Source of the DNA: Delphinus delphis
Lineage: Eukaryota > Chordata > Mammalia > Artiodactyla > Delphinidae
Direction: 5' to 3'
Assembly (NCBI RefSeq): GCF_949987515.2
Contig: NC_082689.1
Span: 70,616,267-70,680,266, forward strand
Length of the DNA stretch: 64,000 nt
Part shown: positions 37,095 through 46,439 of the stretch, one piece after another
Position numbering within the stretch: the first letter of the stretch is position 1
Layout of the letters: each line of letters begins with the position of its first letter
Notes under the pieces: model-generated
What the model saw: the letters and a program-made list of their open reading frames with translations, nothing else
Told to the model about the DNA's origin: nothing
Databases searched by the model: none
Position numbers and translations under genes: made by a program

Positions 37095-38689
37095 TCATTC
37101 AAAGGAACTTCACAAGTGATATATAATTATGAGCCTGCGGCTCTTATAACATGTAAAAAGTTGAGCCTTTCCAAAGGCAAGGACCTTGTGTTGGTCATCT
37201 TTATATTCACTTATACGTATTGAATAAAATCAATATAAGCTTCATATTCATATTATTTTAGCCATTTCCCCATGACATGCTTCCTGCCAGTAGCAAGCTG
37301 GAGTCACCTGCCTTCAGCTGTAGGCAAAATTCATCCTGACACGACTCTTTACTTCTCGTCTAATAATCCTGAACTCTGTGTGTTAGAACAATCATTCACT
37401 GTTGCTCAGGGAGTAATCGCTACACTATTATTTACTGCACAATCCTGATTGATGACATTTTTGACTGAGTCAGGCAAATATGCGTATTCAAGGGAATGGA
37501 CTCAGGAAGTTACTGGAGAAGCTCTATAGAGGCCAGAAATTGGCTGACTTTGTAAAGTGCTGTGCAATACAAGAATTTATCATAAGCTAGAAGCATTTCT
37601 TTTGCCCAAGGAATATTTTCTTATTCCAAAGGGAATTTTGGCCTTAGAAAGATGGCCTTATAAAAATCATCCTTTGCGTGGTGGACGGCGCACTCTGACA
37701 CAATGGCTTCCATGAAATAAAGGATTCTGACAGATTCATTTGTTTCTGCTTCAGCATTTAGCGCTCCCCAGCTTCCCAACGATCCTGTCACACAGGGTTT
37801 GGGGTTCTAGGATAGATGCAGAGGAGTTGTACATGCTCCAAGTCTGAGAATGACTTGTCTGGTATAGAATGAAAGTTCTATTTCTCCTTCTTGTATGTCC
37901 TTTACTGCCTTTAGATCCTAGAACTTTTAATAACCAATCTATTCACATATTAGAGACTCATTTCTCTAATTTCATGAGATCTCTGAAATGTTTCCTGAAA
38001 TATTAGCAGTTTCATTCACCCTAATCTGCCTGGTAGCAGGGAAAGCTAAATTGGCTTGTCTGGTTGTGGATATCCATACCCTGCACAAAAATCAATTGTA
38101 ATAACTCATCTTTATACATCTCTATTTAAATTTTAAAAAGTTTTGATGTTTACAAGGGACTTTTCCAGAAGTAAGTCAACATATTGATTCCAAGGAATTA
38201 AGTGGTTGAGAAAAATAAGGCTGAGTAGGAATCTGGTTCTTTCCAAATAGCTCCTTGGTGTCTACTTGTTTAATAAGTATGTACCATTGGTGAGGAAATA
38301 GAAAAAAAATTGACCTTTACGGGATCCTAAGTAATAGATGTCTAAGTAATAGAGTCTTCTCTTTTAACTAATAATGAATCACTGATAAACACTCTTGGGA
38401 TGTGTCTACAAAAATGTGTCTTCTGTTTTTACCAATCTGTTTAATGTATAGCCTAATAGAAGACAGCTAGTTCTCACATCTGCTTCTGTGTTCAGTCTAT
38501 TGCAATATCACACAAGTAGTCCCTGGAAAACTCTGCTTGTGAGAGTCTAAAAGTGGAAAAGACAAAGAAGGTCCTAGTATGATTATAGGAATAATTTTGA
38601 CTTTGCAGGCCCCTGCTATTTTAGATTACCTGTTTCTTCTTGTGTCCATCTTTGTAAATTGTGTTATTCAAGAAATGTGTTCCTATAAG
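37095..38689. other. Unique spacer, no gene seen
   Basis: Single-copy-looking sequence. 37150-37225 resembles an L2 3' end ('aaaggcaaggaccttgtgtt'). An AP-1-like TGAGTCA lies at 37466-37472. No exon was recognised. Confidence 0.45.
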
Positions 38690-39480
38690 TTGTCAGATGT
38701 ATTAGCATAAAGTTGTTTATAAAATTTCCTGATTATCTTTATATTATCAGTGGGATCTGTAAGATAGTGCCTGTTTCATTCCTGTCGTTAGTTATTTGGG
38801 TTTTCTCTCTTTTTATTAATCTGTCTACTTAAGGTTTTATCACTGTAATTTATTATTTTCAAAGCACTACTTTTTACTGAATGTTGGACATTATATATGA
38901 TATGTTGTAGGGAGTCCAGATTATGATGTCTTCCTTTAAAGAGTGTTGAGTTTTGTTCCAGCAACTAATTAAATTACTTGTGGATCCTTTTGATCTTGTC
39001 AAGCTTAATGTTGTTCTTTGTTAGTTTCGGATCTATTTTGGTTTTGCCTTCACCCTATGGTGTAGCTCTTACTCTAGAGTATGGTGCATACCTGGAAGGT
39101 TTGGCCTTTCTAGGGTTTAAACTGAGTATCTGAGGAATTCAGTAAGATCTTTCCACTGTAGCTAGAGTGGAATTCCAACGTTATCTGGCACTGCATCACT
39201 TCTGATGTCTTCTTTAGCTGTCAGCCATGCAGGAGCTTCTCCCGGCTACCCCTCTTCCCCATGCAGCTCCTTCCTATCAGATACTCTTTTCTTCTTATTC
39301 CAGTTGCTTCAGCCACCCCAACTCTGACCCCAGCTTCTTTTTATGTTCAGCAAAAGCTTTGCCTTTGGCAGCCTGTGCCAGCTGCTAAGTGTCTCCAGGC
39401 AGAAAGAAAGGACAACTTATGTATTTTTCTTCTCTCAAAGTTCACAATCCTGTGGTCCCTGAGTCCCAATTACTGAGAAC
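38690..39480 (-). mobile_element. Old antisense L1M remnant
   Basis: 38740-38870 resembles the antisense L1 ORF2 segment ('gggttttctctctttttatt', then 'ggttttatcactgtaattta'). The part after 38870 is more diverged, and its assignment to the same element is a guess. Confidence 0.4.
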
Positions 39481-39577
39481 ACTTGCCTCATGAATATTGT
39501 CTCATTATTTATGGCGGGACAAGTCCAGTACAAGTTACTCTGGCATAACTGTAAGTAGAAGTCCCTGCATCCCTGTT

Positions 39578-40178
39578 TTTTTAAAAATTTTTATTGGAGT
39601 ATAGTCAATTTACAAAGTTGTGTTAGTTTCAGGTGTACAACAAATTGAATCAGTTATACATATACATATATACATTTTTCTTTTTAGATTCTTTTCCCAT
39701 ATAGGTTATTACAGAATACTGAGTAGAGTTCCCTGTGCTATACAGCAGGTTCATATTAGTTATCTATTTTATATATAGTAATGTGTATATGTCAATCCCA
39801 GTCTCCCAGTTTATCCCTCCCTCCCTTATCCCCTGGTAACCATAAGTTTGTTTTCTACATCTGTGACTTTACTTCTGTTTTGTAAATAAGTTCATTTGTA
39901 CCCTTTTTTTCTTTTAGATTACACGTATGAGTGATATCACATGATATTTGTCTTTCTGTGTCTGACTTACTTCACTCAATACAACAATCTCTAGGTCCAT
40001 CCATGTTGCTGCAAATGGCAATATTTTGTTCTTTTTCATGGCTGAGTAATGTTCCATTGTATGTATGTACCACATCTTCTTTATCCATTCTTCTGTTGAT
40101 GGACATTTAAGTTGTTTCCATGTCCTGGCTATTGTAAATAGTGCCACAATGAACATTGGAACATGCACACCTACTTTT
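39578..40178 (-). mobile_element. 5'-truncated antisense L1 3' end
   Basis: Starts at 'ttttttaaaaatttttattg' with the 3' UTR ('gagtatagtcaatttaca', 'cctgtgctatacagcaggtt'). It then encodes the ORF2 C-terminus on the minus strand (V-P-M-F-I-V-A-L-F-T-I-A-R, then M-E-H-Y-S-A-M-K-K-N). Truncated at about 40178. It differs from L1-A in the 3' UTR, so it is another subfamily. Confidence 0.8.
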
Positions 40179-41867
40179 TAAAAGTACTAGTTAGCAAATT
40201 AAATTTTTGGACTCAGCATCATCCTTTTATCACATGAATCAAGCTTCAAAATTCCAAGAAAATGAAATTTTCGGTGCTCAAACAATTAAAAGTAAGACAA
40301 TAATACCACTTGACTTCTCTCACAGAATGATCAACACATAATGGAAGATTCCCAGATTTTTCCAGTCTTGAATCCTCTCGTATCTGATTGACTGTCTTAG
40401 AACTTTTTAGTAACTTCTATGAATGTTTTACATCCTCTCTCTGTTCAGTTAGCATTATTCTTCTCATACTCTCCTATATCTACTACCATATACTACCTTA
40501 TATCTTCTGAATATTTTTCCTCTGATCATCCCTTTCTCTTGAATACCATTTTCTCCCTAAATTTGCCCATAACCTCTACTCTTGCCTATAATTATTTCAG
40601 AAAAAAATAAATATACATATGCACTCACTGTATGCCACGCCCTGTGCTAAGCATTGTAAACAAAGCAAAATACATAAAAGATAAGGTCCTTAGCTCTTAT
40701 GGATCTTATATACTATAGAATATGTCTTAATTAAGGTTACCCTGAAAGCAGAGCATGAAGCAAAATCTTGAATACTGGTCACTGATGGTAAATTTGGAGG
40801 TGATCCCAGGAAACAGGGATGAGGGGGAGGAGAGTGCAAGATGGGAAAAGAGGACCAGCCAATATTAAGGTTGCTGCCGTCATAACAAGGGTTTGACTTC
40901 TGCTGAGCTCTCCTGAGAAATTACAAAAGACCTGCCAGACTGGTTCACTTGAAGACTGGGAGACTGAAGCATTCGATCACTTGTTCCCAACTCCCATTGG
41001 CTGTCCTTGTGCTTGGGTAGAGCAGGCACCTAGGGGCCAAAGAAAACCCTGGGACAGGAAGTAGGAAAACAAGTGGAGTATGATGAGAAGGGTCACCATT
41101 AGGGAGGTAAGTCTGAGCTTGCAGGGAATTGTCTAATAGCTGCTGCAGTTGACATGAGGGTAGGTCACGGGATGTGACATGTGGCCCCTGAGGCAGCTGC
41201 CACAGGTGAATATATCTGAGCAAACACAGATAGACCCTGAAAAATATAAGTACTATGATAAAAAAAAGTGGCAATGTGATAGAGTGAATGGGTGGTATGT
41301 GAGTGTGTGCGTGCGCACAAGCTCAAGGTATAAGTTCATTTTGGGTGGTTTGGAAGGACTCTGGGGAGATGGCATTTGAGCTAATATCTAAGGAATAGGG
41401 AAGAGGCAGGATGTAGAGGAAGAGGATTCTAGCCAGATGAAGAGCAAGTGCAAAGATCCTAAGATGGCATGATCGTGGCTTGTTTAGGGAGCAAATGGCG
41501 GAGGCCTCCTGAGAGCAGAGCAGGATGGTAAGAGATGTAGGCAGGGACTAGATTAGATCACTCAGAGTCTGTGACGCCATGGTAAGGAGTTTGGAATTTA
41601 TTCCAAGTCCCTTGGAAGACCATCGGAATATTTTATGCAAGGGAGTGATATTACCTTATTTTTGTTTTAAATGATACTGTGAGAACATAATGGTTCTGAT
41701 TCATTCATGTTAAGTATTCCTGAAGATTTCTTTGCAGTTACAATAGCTAATGCTGGAAAATATGCCTTATTTTGGTTTTATCTTCAATTATATATAAATC
41801 ACTGTCTTTGACTAAAATTCCAGTCCTTTATATTCCACTATAATCAAATTTAATGCTCATATTTCAG
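40179..41867. other. Spacer upstream of the candidate exon
   Basis: Contains fragments of unnamed ancient repeats ('gtatgccacgccctgtgcta' near 40632; 'ccatggtaaggagtttggaa' near 41580). The 109-codon minus-strand open frame at 40945-41274 shows no domain I recognise. Confidence 0.45.
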
Positions 41868-41950
41868 AGTTCATTGAGAAAGCAGCAATTGCAATTAATG
41901 GATGTCAGAATGTCCCAGCACTTCCAGCTGATGAAGATTCACTCATTGAA
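41868..41950 (+). CDS. Candidate orphan coding exon of an unidentified gene
   Basis: An 81- or 83-bp segment lies between a 3' splice site-like 'gctcatatttcag' (AG at 41866-41867; alternative AG at 41868-41869) and a strong 5' splice site GAA|GTAAGT (GT at 41951). From 41870 the frame reads F-I-E-K-A-A-I-A-I-N-G-C-Q and ends L-P-A-D-E-D-S-L-I-E, 27 codons with a protein-like mix. No repeat family that I recognise covers it. I could not identify the protein. The frame stays open on both sides, and the polypyrimidine tract is weak. No second exon was found in the window, so it would be flanked by introns of more than 22 kb on the right and 41 kb on the left. Confidence 0.4.
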
Positions 41951-42026
41951 GTAAGTCATGAAAAAAGGGTAAAAATTCATCATTCGAATGGTAACTCACC
42001 AAGAGTATTTAGGGCTATATTTATTT

Positions 42027-44219
42027 CTATTGGAAAGATGTTTCCTTAATTTCTCTTTCAGATTTTTCATCACTGGAGTATAGGAATGCAAGCGATTTCT
42101 GTGCATTAATTTTGTATCCTGCTACTTTACCAAATTCATTGATTAGCTCTAGTAGTTTTCTGGCAGCATCATAAGGATTCTTTATGTATAGTATCATGTC
42201 ATCTGCAAACAGTGACAGTTTAACTTCTTCTTTTCTGATTTGGATTCCTTTTATTTCTTTTTCTTCTCTGATTATTGTGGCTGAATCTCCCAAAACTATG
42301 TTGAATAATAGTGGTGAGACTGGGCAACCTTGTCTTGTTCCTGATCTTAGTGGAAATGGTTTCAGTTTTTCACCATTGAGAATGATGTCGGCCGTGGGTT
42401 TGTCATATTCGGGCTTTAGTATGTTGAGGTAAGTTCCCTCTATTCCTACTTTCTGGAGGCTTTTTATCATAAAAGGGTGTTGAATTTTGTCGAAAGCTTT
42501 TTCTGCATCTATTGAGATGATCATATGTTTTTTTTCCTTCAATTTGTTAATATGGTGTATCACATTGATTGATTTGCATACATTGAAGAATCCTAGTATT
42601 TTGTTGAAGATTTTAACATCTACGTTCATCAGTGATATTGGCCTGCAGTTTTCTTTCTTTGTGACATCTTTGTCTGGTTTTGGTGTCAGGGTGAGTGTGG
42701 CTTCGTAGAATGAGTTTAGGAGTATTCTTCCCTCTGCTATGTTTTGGAAGAGTTTGAGAAGGATAGGTGTTAGCTCTTCTCTAAGTGTTTGATAGAATTC
42801 GCCTGGGAAGCCATCTGGTCCTGGGCTTTTGTTTGTTGGAAGATTTTTAATCACAGTCTCAATTCCAGTGCTTGTGTTTGCTCTGTTTGTATTTTCTATT
42901 TCTTCCTGGTTCAATCTCTAAAAGTTGTGCCTTTCTAAGAATGTGTTCATTTCTTCCAGGCTGTCCATTTTATTGGCATATAGTTGCTTGTACTAATCTC
43001 TCATGATCCTTTTCATTTTTGCAGTGTCAGTTGTTACTTTTCCTTTTTCATTTTTAATTCTATTGATTTGAGTCTTCTCCCTTTCTTTCTTCATGGGTCT
43101 GGCTAATGGTTTATCAATTTTGTTTATCTTCTCAAAGAACCAGCTTTTAGTTTTATTGCTCTTTGCTATTGTTTTCTTCATTTCTTTTTCATTTACTTCT
43201 GATCCTATCTTTATGATTTCTTTCCCTCTACAAACTTTGGAGTTTTTTTGTTCTTCTTTCTTTAATTGCTTTATGTGTAAGGTTACGTTGTTTATTTGAG
43301 ATGTTTCTTGTTTCTTGAGGTAGGATTGTATTGCTATAAACTTCCCTCTTAGAACTGCTTTTGCTGCATCTCATAGGTTTTGGAACTTCTAGTTTTCATT
43401 GTCATTTGTTTGTATGTATTTTTTAATTTCTTCTTTGATTTCTTCAGTAATCTCTTGGTTATTGAGTATCACACTGTTTAGCCTCCAGGTATTTGTGTTT
43501 TTTGCAGTTTTTTTTCCTGTAATTGATTTCCAATCTCATAGCATTGTGGTCAGAAAAGATGCTCGATACGATTTCAAGTTTCTTAAATTTCCCAAGGCTT
43601 GGTTTGTATCAAAGATGTGATCTATCCCAGAGAATGTTCTGTGTGCACGTGAGAAGAAAGTGTATTCTGCCACTTTTGGGTGGAATGCTCTATAAATATC
43701 AATTAGATCTAACTGGTCTATCATGTCGTTTAAAGCTTGTGTTTCCATATTTATTTTCTGTTTGGATGATCTGTCCATTGATGTAAGTGGGGTGTTAAAT
43801 TCCCCTACTATTATTGTGTTAATGTCGATTTCTCCTTTCCGGATCGTTAGAATTTGCCTTATGTATTGAGGTGCTCCTATGTTGGGTGCATATATATTTA
43901 CAATTATTATATCTTCTTCTTGGATTGATCTCTTGATTGTTATGTAGTGTCCCTCCTTGTCTCCTATAACATTCTTTATTTTAAAGTCTATTTTATCTGC
44001 TATGAGTATTGTTACTCCAGCTTTCTTTTGATTTCCATTTGCATGGAATATCTTTTTCCATGCCCTCACTTTCAGTCTGTATGTGCCCCTAGGTCTGAAG
44101 TGAGTCTCTTGTAGACAGCATATATATGGGTCACATTCTGCCAGTCTGTGTCTTCTGGTTGGGGCATTTAATCCATTTACATTCAAGGTTATTATTGGTA
44201 TGTATATTCCTATTACCAT
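42027..44219 (-). pseudogene. L1-B ORF2 pseudogene
   Basis: The endonuclease frame (43536-44219) starts close to the expected N-terminus (P-I-I-T-L-N-V-N-G-L-N) and has the Q-E-T-H motif. A few residues appear to be missing between R-L-A-E and C-D-P-Y-I-C, and the usual G-D-F-N is G-E-F-N. The reverse transcriptase frame (42027-42914) has [28 protein letters not shown] and the active site F-A-D-D. About 25 residues are missing in frame between I-F-N-K-I-L and G-F-F-N-V. The two parts are in different frames. The C-terminal zinc-knuckle domain is absent. Confidence 0.88.
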
Positions 44220-44299
44220 TTTCTTAATTGTTTTGGGTTTGTTTTTGTGTGTCTTTTTCTTCTCTTGTGTTTCCCACTTAGAGATATTTCTTTAGCATT

Positions 44300-45160
44300 T
44301 GTTGTAAAGCTGGTTTGGTGGTGCTGAATTCTCTTAGCTTTTGTTTGTCCGTAAAGGTTTTGACTTCTCCATCGAATCTGAATGAGATCCTGGGTAGAGC
44401 AATCTTGGTTGTAGGTTTTTCTCTTTCATCACTTTAAGTATATCCTGCCACTCCTTTCTGGCCTGCAGAGTTTCCACTGAAAAATCAGCTGATAACCTTA
44501 TGGGGATTCCTTTGTATGTTATTTTTTGTTTTTCCCTTGCTGCTTTTAATATTTTTTCTTTGAATTCAATTTTTTTAGTTTCATTAATATGTGTCTTGGT
44601 GTGTTTTTCCTAAGGTTTATCCTGTATGGGACTCTCTGTGTTTCCTGGACTTGGGTGACTATTTCCTTTCCCATGTTAAGGAAGTTTTCCATTATAATCT
44701 CTTCAAATATTTTCTCAGACCCTTTCTTTTTCTCTTCTTCTTCTGGGACCCCTATAATTCTAATGTTGGTGAGTTTAGTGTTGTCCCAGAGATCTCTGTG
44801 ATTTTCTTCAATTCTTTTCATTCTTTTTTCTTTATTCTGCTCATCGGCAGTCATTTCCACCATTTTGTCTTCCAGCTCACTTATTCATTTTTCTGCCTCC
44901 GTTATTCTGTTATTGATTCCTTCTAGTGTATTTTTCATTTCAGTTATTGTGTTGCTCATCTCTGTTTGTTTGTTCTTTAGTTTTTCTAGGTCTTTATTAA
45001 ACATTTCTTGTATTTTCTCAATCTGTGCTTCCATTCCATTTCCGAGATTCTGGATCATCTTTACTATCATTACTCTGAATTCTTTTTCAGGTAAACTTCC
45101 TATTTCCTCTTCATTTATTTGGTCTTGTAGGTTTTTACCTTGCTCCTTCATCTGTGACAT
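44300..45160 (-). pseudogene. L1-B ORF1 pseudogene
   Basis: ORF1p is the trimeric RNA-binding chaperone of L1. 44885-45160 encodes a heptad-like coiled coil (K-I-Q-E-M-F-N-K-D-L-E-K-L, then I-T-E-A-E-K) and is followed by an in-frame TGA near 44885. 44546-44863 continues in the same frame with the RNA-recognition part (L-W-D-N-T-K-L-T-N-I-R-I-I-G-V-P). The C-terminal domain, to about 44300, is recognisable (F-S-V-E-T-L-Q-A-R-K-E-W) but is in a shifted frame. It is therefore non-functional. Confidence 0.85.
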
Positions 45161-45820
45161 ATATTTTTGCTGTTTCTTCTTCTTTTTTTTTTTTTTATAT
45201 GAGTGGGATTGTGGTCTTGTTTTACTGGTTGTTTGGCCTTAGGCTTCCAATACTGGAGTTTGTAGGCTGTTGGGTAGAGCTGGGTCTTGGTGCTGAGATG
45301 AGGAACTCAGATCTCACTCTGATGAATATTCCCTGGGGTCTGAGGTTCTCTGTTATTCCAGTGGTTCGGACTTGGAGCTCCCACCACAGGAGCTTCCGCC
45401 CAATCGCAGGCTCGCAAATCAAGATCTCCCACAAGCTGCATGTGGTGGAAAAAAAAAAAAAGAACAATAACAAAGTAAAAAATAAAATTAGACTAGGAAA
45501 CTAACAGGTATGTTAGAAAGAATGTAAAAATAAAAATATAGATGAATTAACACCAGAAGATACATCAGTACCACAATAGTAAAAAAGAGGAGGCAGGAAA
45601 AGAAAAACAAGTGGGGGGGGGCAGGCGGGAAGGCCTTGGCTGTGGAGAGCAGGAACTAAGCAAGGGTGAAGTTTGGGCAGTGTGTGGGGCCAATGCTCAG
45701 GGCCCACAGGGCTGGAAAAGGCTCTGGGGACTGTGGGAGGTGAGACTTAGGCTCAAGGAACAGAAGGGGCCCAGGCGTGCCCTTGACTCCTGGTCTCAGA
45801 GGAGAGGGCACCTCACCTGG

Positions 45821-46270
45821 GAGCCCAGAAGGCCTCCTGGGCTCGAGTGGGTGGGGCAAACACCTTCCTCTCCTCTCCTGCTCCTCTGGTCTGGGGTCTG
45901 AGAGCGCCCCTCCCGCCTGCCTCTCCTGATCCCCCTGCCTCCCTCCTATGTCCCCAAGAGCCATGCAGCCTGAAGGGGCCTTGGAGGGTGGGGCAATTGC
46001 CCTCTGCTCCTCTCTGACTCCTCCCTGAGGACCCCTCTTGCCTGCCTCCCCTGTTGTCCCCTCAGCCTCCCTCCTATTCCCCCAGGACCTAGGTGGTCTG
46101 GAGGGGGCTTTGGGTGGGGGGAAACCAGCTTGGGAGCTCAGCAGGCTCCCAAGCCCAAGTGGGTCAGGCCATCATCCTCTGCTCCTCTCCTGCTCTTCTT
46201 GGAGAGGCCCTCCCACCTGTGTCTCCTGATCTCCCTGGCCTCAAGGGGGTCGATCTTGTCTGGCCTCCAC
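45821..46270 (-). promoter_or_regulatory. GC-rich, monomer-like L1-B 5' UTR promoter region
   Basis: Three related units, each with a '(c)ctctgctcctctc'-type block (from about 45866, 46001 and 46176), followed by 'cctgcctctcctgat' or similar. The first and third are preceded by 'gggagcccagaaggc' and 'gggagctcagcaggc'. Spacing is about 135 and 175 bp. L1 5' UTRs act as internal RNA polymerase II promoters. Activity here is inferred, not shown. Confidence 0.6.
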
Positions 46271-46439
46271 TTCTCCTCCCTCCTTGGTCCCCCTACGTCC
46301 TACCACTTCGCTCTGGGGTTCCTCGCATCTCCTTGGGGGTTAGAGTCCCCCACCAGTGGCCAACACGTGGCCTAGTTGTGGGGAGATGCTAACTCTGCAT
46401 CTTCCAGTGCCACCATCTTGACTCCTCCTTCATGTCTAC

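Larger units (their letters stand above)
42039..46435 (-). mobile_element. L1-B: antisense LINE-1, 5' end present, 3' third missing
   Basis: The 5' end near 46435 reads on the minus strand as 'ggaggagtcaagatggtggc'. A GC-rich 5' UTR with monomer-like units runs to about 45200, then ORF1 (about 45160-44300) and ORF2 (about 44220-42039). The sequence stops abruptly within ORF2 after the reverse transcriptase, with no poly(T), no 3' UTR and no target duplication. Since L1 inserts from its 3' end, the missing part was most likely lost after insertion. The breakpoint is about 90 bp from the donor of the candidate exon. Confidence 0.88.

Noticed and set aside
40945..41274. 109-codon minus-strand open frame
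   Set aside because: No domain recognised. A GTAAGT at 41106 on the other strand lacks a matching acceptor and frame.
45611..46392. Overlapping GC-rich open frames as a short gene or CpG-island exon
   Set aside because: These lie in the L1-B 5' UTR. The GC content and open frames are properties of that promoter region.
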